From an uncultured Thiomonas sp. (lineage in GTDB: Bacteria; Pseudomonadota; Gammaproteobacteria; Burkholderiales; Burkholderiaceae_C): a stretch of DNA of 5,488 nt. The notes beneath the pieces were generated by a model. That model saw only the letters and a program-made list of their open reading frames with translations, ran no database searches and had not been told where the DNA came from. The stretch is taken from assembly GCA_937927695.1 (NCBI GenBank), contig CALBRU010000273.1, positions 1 to 5,488 on the forward strand. The letters are read 5' to 3'. Below, in pieces: positions 1-4,793 of this stretch; positions within the stretch are counted from its first letter, which is position 1, and each line of letters starts with the position of its first letter. The translations under genes and the position numbers were made by a program.

Positions 1-1970
1 TGATCAAGGCCATCGCGTGGGACGAACAGCGCTTCGGCCTGAGCCTCGATCTGGACCGTTTCATGATCGTTGCCGTGAGCGACTTCAACATGGGGGCCAT
101 GGAAAACAAGGGCCTCAATATTTTCAACACCAAGTATGTGCTGGCCAATCCGGCCACCGCCACCGATGCCGACTATGACGGCATTGAAAGCGTGGACGGC
201 CACGAGTACTTCCACAACTGGACCGGCAACCGCGTCACCTGCCGCGACTGGTTTCAGCTCAGTCTCAAGGAAGGCCTCACCGTCTTCCGCGATCAGGAAT
301 TCAGCCAGGATCTGGCCGCCGCTTCGGGCGGCGAGTCCGCCCGCGCAGTCAAGCGCATCGAGGACGTGCGGATGCTGCGCACCGCGCAGTTTTCCGAGGA
401 TGCCGGCCCGATGGCGCACCCGGTGCGCCCCGAGCAATACCAGGCCATCGACAATTTCTACACCGCGACCGTCTACGAAAAAGGCGCCGAGGTGGTGCGC
501 ATGATGCAGACCCTGGTGGGCCGAGCCGGTTTCCGCAAAGGGATGGATCTTTACTTCCAGCGCTTCGACGGTCAGGCCGTGACCTGCGACGATTTCGCCC
601 AGGCCATGGCCGACGCCAACCCAGACTCTGCGCTGGCGCAACACCTTGCCGCCTTCAAACGCTGGTACAGCCAGGCGGGCACCCCGCGCCTGCACGTCAG
701 CGGCGCGCTCGATACCGCCGCCCGCACCTACACCCTCACCCTGCGACAAACGCTGCCCGACACGCCCGGTCAGACGGGCAAGCAGCCGCAGGTCATTCCA
801 GTCGCCACGGGCCTGCTCGATGCCCGAGGCAACGCCCTGCCGCTGTGGCTGCAAGGCCAGGACAAGGGTACCTCGACCGTGCTGGTACTCTCCGAAGTCG
901 AGCAGACCTTCGTCTTCGAGCAGATCGATGCCGATGCGGTCACGCCTTCGCTGTTGCGTGGCTTTTCCGCGCCGGTCATCCTCGACTACGCCTACACCGA
1001 TGCCGAACTGCTGCACCTGCTGGCGTTTGATGCCGACCCGTTCAACCGTTGGGAAGCGGCGCAGCGCCTGACGCTGTCGCGCCTGCTGGCGGCCGTTCGC
1101 GGCGAGGCGCTGAACCTCGATGCGCCTTATCTCGACGCGCTGCGCGCCGTGCTACGCGACCCGAAGCTCGATCCGGCGTTCAAGGAACTGCTGCTGACCC
1201 CGCCCGGCGAGGCCTACATCGCCGAGCAGCTTGAAGAGGTCGATCCTCCTCGCATCCACCGCGCCCGTCAGGCGCTACGCACCGCGCTGGCTCAGGAACT
1301 CGCGCAGGATTGGCAAACGCTTTGGGACACCCTCGCGCCCAATGGCGGTTACAGCCCCGATTTCGCCAGCGCAGGTCGCCGCGCCCTGCGCAATCTGGCC
1401 CAGGCACATTTGTGCGAACTCGGACAGGCGACTTGGCTAGGACGGGTCTATCAACGCGTCAAGGATGCCGACAACATGACCGACCGCTTCGCCGCGCTGG
1501 CCGCCCTGGTGCATGTCGGCGCCAATCTGGCCAAGCCCGCGCTGGAGCGCTTCGCCGCGCAGTTCGCCGGTGAAGCCCTGGTCATGGACAAATGGTTCGC
1601 GCTGCAGGCCAGCGCGCCCGACCACGACGGGCAGCAACTCGACCGCGTGCGCGCGCTGATGCGGCACCCAGCCTTCTCGCTGCACAACCCCAACCGCGCC
1701 CGCAGTGTGCTGTTCGCCTACTGCCAGGCCAATCCCGGCGCTTTCCATCGTGCCGATGGTGCGGGCTACGCCTTCTGGGCCGAACAGGTACAGGCGCTCG
1801 ATGCCATCAACCCACAGGTCGCCGCCCGGTTGGCACGCGCCCTCGACCGCTGGCACAAGCTCGCGCCCGCCTATCGCGATGCGGCGCAACAGGCGCTGCA
1901 CAGCGTGGCCGAAAGCGCCACGCTGTCTTCCGACACCCGCGAAATCATCGAACGCGCCCTGGCCGACTGA
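1..1970 (+). CDS. pepN: Aminopeptidase N (M1 family zinc metallopeptidase), 5'-truncated by window edge
   Basis: The open frame enters the window from the left (first full codon at base 3) and stops at 1968-1970, giving about 655 residues. E. coli PepN has about 870, so roughly the first 215-240 residues lie outside. The ATG at 63 is internal, because homology continues upstream of it. M1 landmarks are all present: the substrate-binding GAMEN motif (bases 93-107), the zinc motif HEYFH (201-215), the third zinc ligand Glu exactly 18 residues later in SLKEG (270-272), and the catalytic Tyr in TVYEKG (474-476). The rest matches the Ig-like and alpha-helical C-terminal domains, including NMTDRFAAL, VMDKWF and NPNRARS, as in E. 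coli PepN. Family role: cytosolic removal of N-terminal residues from peptides in protein turnover. No catalytic residue is missing. It is followed by fbp after 34 bp with no visible terminator, so the two may be co-transcribed. Confidence 0.97.
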   Translation, partial: IKAIAWDEQRFGLSLDLDRFMIVAVSDFNMGAMENKGLNIFNTKYVLANPATATDADYDGIESVDGHEYFHNWTGNRVTCRDWFQLSLKEGLTVFRDQEFSQDLAAASGGESARAVKRIEDVRMLRTAQFSEDAGPMAHPVRPEQYQAIDNFYTATVYEKGAEVVRMMQTLVGRAGFRKGMDLYFQRFDGQAVTCDDFAQAMADANPDSALAQHLAAFKRWYSQAGTPRLHVSGALDTAARTYTLTLRQTLPDTPGQTGKQPQVIPVATGLLDARGNALPLWLQGQDKGTSTVLVLSEVEQTFVFEQIDADAVTPSLLRGFSAPVILDYAYTDAELLHLLAFDADPFNRWEAAQRLTLSRLLAAVRGEALNLDAPYLDALRAVLRDPKLDPAFKELLLTPPGEAYIAEQLEEVDPPRIHRARQALRTALAQELAQDWQTLWDTLAPNGGYSPDFASAGRRALRNLAQAHLCELGQATWLGRVYQRVKDADNMTDRFAALAALVHVGANLAKPALERFAAQFAGEALVMDKWFALQASAPDHDGQQLDRVRALMRHPAFSLHNPNRARSVLFAYCQANPGAFHRADGAGYAFWAEQVQALDAINPQVAARLARALDRWHKLAPAYRDAAQQALHSVAESATLSSDTREIIERALAD

Positions 1971-2004
1971 TCTCGGCGCGCCCCTTTCCTTCCAGAGACT
2001 CCCC

Positions 2005-3015
2005 ATGACCCAATCCGTTAACCTCACCCGCTATCTCGTTGAGCAGGAGCGCGAACACGGCGTCATCACGCCCCAACTGCGCCTGCTCGTCGAAGTGGTC
2101 GCACGCGCCTGCAAACGCATCAGTATTGCTGTGAACAAAGGCGCATTGGGCGATGTGCTCGGTTCCGCCGGCACCGGCAACGTGCAAGGCGAAGTGCAGA
2201 AGAAGCTCGACGTTATCGCCAACGACGTGCTGATCCACGCCAACGAGTGGGGCGGGCACCTGGCCGCCATGGCCTCGGAAGAAATGGACACCGTGTTCCC
2301 GGTCTCCGAGCACTACCCGCGCGGCGAATACCTGCTGCTGTTCGACCCGCTCGATGGCTCGTCCAACATCGACGTGGACGTCACCATTGGCACCATCTTT
2401 TCCGTGCTGCAGATTCCCAAGAACACCACCGACGTCACTGAGCAGCATTTTCTCCAGGCCGGCAGCAAGCAAGTTGCCGCCGGCTATTGCGTCTACGGCC
2501 CGCAAACCCAACTCGTGCTCACCGTGGGACATGGAGTGGCCGTGTTCACCCTGGACCGGGAACAGGGCAGTTTCGTCCTCACCGAGCGCGATTTGCAAAT
2601 TCCGCCCAGCACCAGCGAGTTCTCGATCAATATGTCGAATCTGCGTCACTGGGCGCCGCCAGTGACGCGCTACATCGACGAATGCCTGCATGGCAAGGAC
2701 GGCCCGCGCGGGCGCGACTTCAATATGCGCTGGGTGGGCAGCATGGTGGCCGATGTGCACCGCATCCTCATGCGTGGCGGCGTGTTCCTGTATCCGTGGG
2801 ACAAGCGCGAGCCGAACAAACCCGGCAAGCTGCGTCTGCTGTATGAAGCCAATCCCATGAGCTTCCTGGTGGAACAGGCCGGCGGAGCGTCAACGAATGG
2901 CAAGCAGCGCATCCTTGACATTGCGCCATCCTCCCTGCACGAGCGTTGCAGTGTGATGCTCGGCTCGCGCGAGGAAGTCGAATTGCTGCAGCGCTACCAC
3001 GCCGAGGCTGCCTGA
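2005..3015 (+). CDS. fbp: Fructose-1,6-bisphosphatase, class 1
   Basis: This 336-residue protein has the normal length for class 1 FBPase, which hydrolyses fructose 1,6-bisphosphate to fructose 6-phosphate in gluconeogenesis (and in the Calvin cycle of autotrophs). The frame is open back to 1705, inside pepN, but family similarity begins at the ATG at 2005 (MTQSVNLTRYL), so that start is chosen. Visible motifs are SEEMD (residues 91-95) and the metal-binding signature FDPLDGSSN (113-121). The sugar-phosphate binding region lies around NMRWVGSMVADVHRIL (240-255), and KLRLLYEANPMSFLVEQAGG (275-294) carries the conserved metal-ligand Glu. The ribosome binding site is weak (AGAGAC, about 7-12 bases before the start), which fits translation from a pepN-fbp transcript. 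The stop is 42 bp before the tRNA gene and no hairpin lies between. Betaproteobacteria often carry a second, cbb-linked FBPase. Nothing here indicates a cbb cluster, so this is probably the housekeeping copy. Confidence 0.97.
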   Translation: MTQSVNLTRYLVEQEREHGVITPQLRLLVEVVARACKRISIAVNKGALGDVLGSAGTGNVQGEVQKKLDVIANDVLIHANEWGGHLAAMASEEMDTVFPVSEHYPRGEYLLLFDPLDGSSNIDVDVTIGTIFSVLQIPKNTTDVTEQHFLQAGSKQVAAGYCVYGPQTQLVLTVGHGVAVFTLDREQGSFVLTERDLQIPPSTSEFSINMSNLRHWAPPVTRYIDECLHGKDGPRGRDFNMRWVGSMVADVHRILMRGGVFLYPWDKREPNKPGKLRLLYEANPMSFLVEQAGGASTNGKQRILDIAPSSLHERCSVMLGSREEVELLQRYHAEAA

Positions 3016-3047
3016 TTCGCAGAGACAACTTCGCCTTCGTATAGAAT
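3016..3047 (+). promoter_or_regulatory. Probable sigma-70 promoter of the tRNA-Thr gene
   Basis: TATAGAAT (3040-3047) is a good extended -10 match, placed so that transcription would start around 3053, just before the tRNA 5' end at 3058. TTCGCA (3016-3021) is a weak -35 (4 of 6), 18 bp upstream of TATAGA. It lies immediately after the fbp stop. The tRNA could also be made by read-through from fbp. Confidence 0.45.
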
Positions 3048-3057
3048 GACGAGTTTC

Positions 3058-3133
3058 GCCGGTGTAGCTCAGTTGGTAGAGCAGCGCATTCGTAATGCGA
3101 AGGTCGAGGGTTCGACTCCTTTCACCGGCACCA
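3058..3133 (+). tRNA. tRNA-Thr (anticodon CGT)
   Basis: A complete 76-nt cloverleaf with encoded CCA. The acceptor strand GCCGGTG (3058-3064) pairs with CACCGGC (3123-3129), followed by discriminator A and CCA at 3131-3133. The D arm is GCTC/GAGC. The anticodon loop TTCGTAA carries CGT at 3091-3093, which reads the Thr codon ACG. The T loop is TTCGACT on a stem containing G-U pairs. The arms closely resemble E. coli tRNA-Thr(CGT) (thrW), including the G27-A43 non-pair. In enterobacteria the thrW gene is a known phage and island integration site, which is relevant because mobile debris begins about 65 bp downstream. No integrase and no second copy of the tRNA 3' end is visible here. Confidence 0.97.
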
Positions 3134-3165
3134 AAAAACACCAGTAAATCAAAAACTTACATAAC

Positions 3166-3193
3166 AAGCCCGACATAAACAGTCGGGTTTTTT
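3166..3193 (+). terminator. Rho-independent terminator behind tRNA-Thr
   Basis: CCCGAC (3169-3174) pairs with GTCGGG (3182-3187) across a 7-nt loop. The stem is extended by a G-T pair and two A-T pairs, and a run of six T follows (3188-3193). On the minus strand the hairpin is not followed by a T run, so it should act only on plus-strand transcription. It is the first clear terminator after pepN, fbp and the tRNA. Confidence 0.9.
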
Positions 3194-3199
3194 CGCCTT

Positions 3200-3222
3200 T
3201 GACCTTGCCCCTGGAATCCGTA
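3200..3222 (-). repeat. Probable terminal inverted repeat of the IS3-family element
   Basis: IS3-family ends start with TG. The sequence beginning TGACCTTGCCCC at 3200 lies 36 bp beyond the orfB stop, where the IS end is expected, and only 7 bp after the tRNA terminator T-run. The partner end was lost with the left half of the element, so the exact boundary is not proven from this window. Confidence 0.4.
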
Positions 3223-3235
3223 TCCCATAGCCGAC

Positions 3236-4120
3236 TCATGCACTGGCGTGCCGGGGTTGGTTGGCGAGCCAGTTTTCTTCGAACTGCATCGGGCTGACAT
3301 AGGCCAGCGTCGAGTGCAGTCGGGTTCGGTTGTACCAGAGCATCCAGGCGATGACTTCGTCCATGGCCTGGCGCCGGGTCTTGAAGCGCTGCCCGTGCAG
3401 TCGCTCCACCTTGAGTGAACCGAACAAGGTTTCGCTGCAGGCATTGTCCCAGCAGTTGCCTTTGCGGCTCATCGAGCTGGCGATGCCGTATTCGATCAGC
3501 ACATCCCGGAAGTCACGGCTGGCGTACTGGCTGCCACGGTCGCTGTGGAAGATCAGCCCGGCCTGCTTGTCTGGATGCCGTTTGAACCACGCCATGCGCA
3601 GTGCGTCGATGACGATGTCGCGCGTCATGTCCGGGCGCAAGCTCCAGCCCACCACCTGGCGGCTGAACAGGTCGATGACCACGGCCAGGAACAACCACCC
3701 TTCGTCGGTGGCGATGTAGGTGATGTCGCCTGCCCAGACCTTGTTGGGCTGCTCCACTCTGAACTGCCGGTCAAGCAGGTTGGGCGTGATCGGCAGGTCG
3801 TGATGGCTGTCGGTGGTGACCTTGCCACGGGCCCGGATGCCATGCCGTTGCATGAGCTTTTGCACCCGCTGCTTGCCCACGCGAATGCCCCTGGCCAGTA
3901 GTTCCTTCCAGGTGCGTGGCCAGCCGTAGCCGCCACGCGTCTGGGCGTGGATGGCCAAGATGTGCACCCGCAGCGCGTCGTCGCTCAGGTGGCGGCGCTG
4001 GGCACCCCTGGCGCGGCGAACGAAGTGCGCGTGGTAGCCGGCCACGCTGACCTCCAGCACCCGGCACTGCACCGAGATCGGCCACACGCACCGATGGCGC
4101 TCGATGAAGGCGTACTTCAC
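3236..4120 (-). CDS. IS3-family transposase OrfB (DDE integrase-core)
   Basis: This 294-residue frame starts with GTG (VKYAFIERH; base 4120) and has full family length for OrfB. An N-terminal HTH_21-type region (about residues 40-95, with GGYGWPRTWKELL) precedes an rve integrase core. The catalytic triad is complete: D132 (AGDITYIAT), D194 (FHSDRGSQYAS) and E230 (CSETLFGSLK), with exactly 35 residues between the second D and the E. The C-terminus has the usual YNRTRLHSTLAYVSPMQFEE. The GTG start overlaps the orfA stop (GTGA), the usual IS3 arrangement in which a programmed frameshift in orfA yields OrfAB. Here orfA is lost apart from its last codons, so the protein is probably neither properly expressed nor active by itself, although no inactivating mutation is visible in it. 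Confidence 0.93.
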   Translation of the reverse strand: MKYAFIERHRCVWPISVQCRVLEVSVAGYHAHFVRRARGAQRRHLSDDALRVHILAIHAQTRGGYGWPRTWKELLARGIRVGKQRVQKLMQRHGIRARGKVTTDSHHDLPITPNLLDRQFRVEQPNKVWAGDITYIATDEGWLFLAVVIDLFSRQVVGWSLRPDMTRDIVIDALRMAWFKRHPDKQAGLIFHSDRGSQYASRDFRDVLIEYGIASSMSRKGNCWDNACSETLFGSLKVERLHGQRFKTRRQAMDEVIAWMLWYNRTRLHSTLAYVSPMQFEENWLANQPRHASA

Positions 4121-4128
4121 AGCGACTC
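4117..4128 (-). pseudogene. Last codons of the IS3-family orfA (…E-S-L-stop)
   Basis: On the minus strand GAG TCG CTG TGA (4128-4117) directly follows the intron 3' end and overlaps the orfB GTG start. IS3-family OrfA proteins related to this OrfB commonly end in an E-S-like tail, and the stop overlaps orfB exactly as expected. The rest of orfA is absent. It is short, so the call rests on position and frame rather than similarity. Confidence 0.45.
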
Positions 4129-4131
4129 GCC

Positions 4132-4166
4132 GGGTAGCAGCGGCGCATTACTGCGCCGCCGCCCCC
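4132..4166 (-). ncRNA. Group II intron domain VI with bulged branch-point A
   Basis: Minus-strand GGG (4166-4164) pairs with CCC (4134-4132). A single unpaired A at 4135 follows, then a continuous 12-pair helix (4163-4152 with 4136-4147, two of the pairs G-T) closed by a GTAA tetraloop (4151-4148). The bulged A, three pairs above the base of the helix, is the expected lariat branch nucleotide. Only the TTA linker separates it from domain V. Confidence 0.87.
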
Positions 4167-4169
4167 TAA

Positions 4170-4203
4170 GAACCGTGCTTGCGTGTTTCCCCGCACACGG
4201 CTC
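4170..4203 (-). ncRNA. Group II intron domain V (catalytic hairpin)
   Basis: Exactly 34 nt, starting GAGCCGTG and ending CACGGTTC on the minus strand. The lower helix has 8 pairs, including the typical G-T opposite the AGC catalytic triad. A two-nucleotide bulge (A, G) lies on the 3' side, followed by an upper stem closed by a GAAA tetraloop with one internal G-A mismatch. Length, triad, bulge position and GNRA loop all match the most conserved part of group II introns. Confidence 0.93.
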
Positions 4204-4250
4204 AAGCCATCCAAACAGCCCGCAAGCGGACCGAGCCAGCAACAACGGGT

Positions 4251-4310
4251 TTAGAAGGCATGAGCTCGACGCTGGAAGTAGGCGGTCCATGCTGGATCGA
4301 ACGGGTTCCC
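4251..4310 (-). pseudogene. C-terminal scrap of a group II intron reverse transcriptase/maturase
   Basis: Read on the minus strand in the frame ending with the TAA at 4253-4251, the last residues are GNPFDPAWTAYFQRRAHAF. An (N-P-x-D-P-x-W-x-x-Y-F-x-x-R) motif is typical of the C-terminal tail of many bacterial intron-encoded proteins. The stop lies 47 nt before domain V, as expected for an ORF in domain IV. Upstream of about 4311 the similarity ends and another gene's fragment begins in a different frame. The match is recalled from family knowledge and is short. Confidence 0.65.
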
Positions 4311-4656
4311 GGAATTCGCTGCTGCCGGTGATGTCCACCTTGCCGCCGTACTTCTTCGCGGCCAAGCGTAGGGCGGCTTCCAGACTGTCCGCGCCCTTGT
4401 CGTGCATCACGATAAGCGGGCCGGTGTCGGTGAACTGGTCCCGCCCCTGCGCATCACGGTACAGCACGAGTTGCCGCTTGGGGTCGATGTGCGCCTCCAG
4501 CCCGGCCAGGGTGAGTTTGCGCAGCGGGTCGAGTTCTTCGCCCTCGATGCCGTCGATCTGTTGGTTCTTCTTGCGCTGCTCGCGGTAACGGATGCCGCGC
4601 AATGCCGCCTGCGCTGCCTCATCCCCCTGCGCCGCTTCGCGCTCAACCCACAGTCG
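4305..4656 (-). pseudogene. Internal fragment of a conjugative relaxase (TraI/MobA-type, LPD7-like region)
   Basis: On the minus strand about 115 codons read as protein from around 4656 to 4305: WVEREAAQGDE, LRGIRYREQRKKNQ, then a beta-rich stretch with LVLYRDAQGRDQFTDTG, PLIVMHDKGADS and ALRLAAKKYGGKVDITGSSEF. This pattern (a short beta domain ending in A-A-x-K-[FY]-G-G-x-[IV]-x-[IL]-T-G-[ST]-x-E-F) is the LPD7 domain found C-terminal in TraI-like relaxases of plasmids and integrative conjugative elements. The fragment has no real start: the frame runs upstream to a TGA at 4683-4681 without recognisable N-terminal domains, and a TTG at 4602 is only an apparent start. It is also cut at its C-terminal end, where it joins the intron tail at GAATTCCGGGAAC (about 4304-4316). 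It is a relic of a conjugative element and cannot act as a relaxase because the nickase domain is missing. Confidence 0.75.
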
Positions 4657-4670
4657 GCTGCCTGATTGGC

Positions 4671-4684
4671 ATGATCTAGATCAA
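4671..4684. promoter_or_regulatory. FNR/ANR-family binding site upstream of aer
   Basis: ATGAT-CTAG-ATCAA differs from the FNR-family consensus TTGAT-N4-ATCAA at one base, and its core TGATCTAGATCA is a perfect palindrome. It is centred about 58 bp before the transcription start predicted from the sigma-28-like promoter at 4703-4729, close to the usual class I activator distance. It suggests oxygen-responsive control of the energy-taxis receptor. No binding evidence exists beyond the sequence. Confidence 0.6.
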
Positions 4685-4702
4685 ACTATTGCGCGATGCG
4701 CC

Positions 4703-4729
4703 TCAAGCGCGAGCCTTGGAGGCCGTTAT
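4703..4729 (+). promoter_or_regulatory. Sigma-28 (FliA)-like promoter of aer
   Basis: TCAAGCGC (4703-4710), an 11-nt spacer and GCCGTTAT (4722-4729) fit the flagellar sigma-28 pattern TAAAGTTT-N11-GCCGATAA: the -10 matches 6 of 8, the spacing is exact, and the -35 keeps T-AAG. Chemoreceptor genes, including E. coli aer, are commonly FliA-dependent, so the context supports it. The predicted start is around 4736, leaving a leader of about 58 nt before the aer ATG. Confidence 0.6.
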
Positions 4730-4733
4730 ATAG

Positions 4734-4745
4734 ATATTCGAATAT
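4734..4745. repeat. 12-bp perfect palindrome at the aer transcription start
   Basis: ATATTCGAATAT is its own reverse complement and lies directly after the -10-like element, across the predicted transcription start. It could be an operator or simply a local AT-rich hairpin. No known regulator is recognised. Confidence 0.4.
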
Positions 4746-4784
4746 GCCGCGTGTCATGCAGAAAAAGTTCTCCAGCATGCGGCC

Positions 4785-4790
4785 GGAGGA
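4785..4790 (+). promoter_or_regulatory. Ribosome binding site of aer
   Basis: GGAGGA is a strong Shine-Dalgarno match ending 3 nt before the ATG at 4794. The spacing is slightly short, but no other in-frame start is better placed. The resulting numbering aligns residue-for-residue with E. coli Aer in the PAS domain. Confidence 0.75.
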
Positions 4791-4793
4791 GTT

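Larger units (their letters stand above)
3200..4128 (-). mobile_element. Partial IS3-family insertion sequence (right part only)
   Basis: The remnant contains an intact orfB, the extreme 3' end of orfA and one probable terminus. Almost all of orfA and the other terminus are missing. Right where orfA should continue upstream (beyond about 4128) the sequence is instead the 3' end of a group II intron, so the IS was split by the intron and then lost its left half. Without orfA it cannot make the OrfAB fusion transposase used by IS3-family elements, and without the left inverted repeat it cannot move on its own. The orientation is convergent with fbp and the tRNA. Confidence 0.85.
4129..4310 (-). 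mobile_element. 3' fragment of a bacterial group II intron (maturase tail, domain V, domain VI)
   Basis: On the minus strand this stretch contains, in correct order, the C-terminal codons of an intron-encoded reverse transcriptase, about 47 nt of presumed distal domain IV, a 34-nt domain V, a 3-nt linker (TTA) and a domain VI with a bulged A. The intron 3' end is placed at about 4129, 6 nt after the branch A, where sequence fitting orfA/orfB resumes. Bacterial introns usually end in AY, and here the end reads CCCGGC, so the exact nucleotide is uncertain. Domains I-III, most of domain IV and nearly all of the maturase are missing, so the fragment cannot splice or move by itself. Its position suggests it had inserted in the 3' end of an IS3-family orfA. 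Confidence 0.88.

Noticed and set aside
1705..2004. N-terminal extension of fbp by 100 codons into pepN
   Set aside because: The extension is the out-of-frame pepN sequence (rich in R, P, S). FBPase similarity and normal length begin at the ATG at 2005.
1437..2760. Long antisense open frames (196 and 271 codons) opposite pepN and fbp
   Set aside because: They mirror strongly coding plus-strand genes in GC-rich DNA, show no recognisable domains, and cross the boundary of two well-supported genes.
4129..4203. Retron msr/msd or attenuator hairpin as an explanation for the structured RNA next to orfB
   Set aside because: The 34-nt hairpin with AGC triad, two-nt bulge and GNRA loop, followed by a bulged-A helix and preceded by a maturase tail, is specific to group II introns.
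3947..4588. 213-codon plus-strand open frame across orfB, the intron tail and the relaxase fragment
   Set aside because: It is antisense to three separate supported elements and shows no family motifs.
3134..4680. Duplicate of the tRNA-Thr 3' end as an attachment-site repeat
   Set aside because: Reading through the scar by eye I found no second copy of the T-arm/acceptor sequence. An att repeat, if any, is outside the window or lost.
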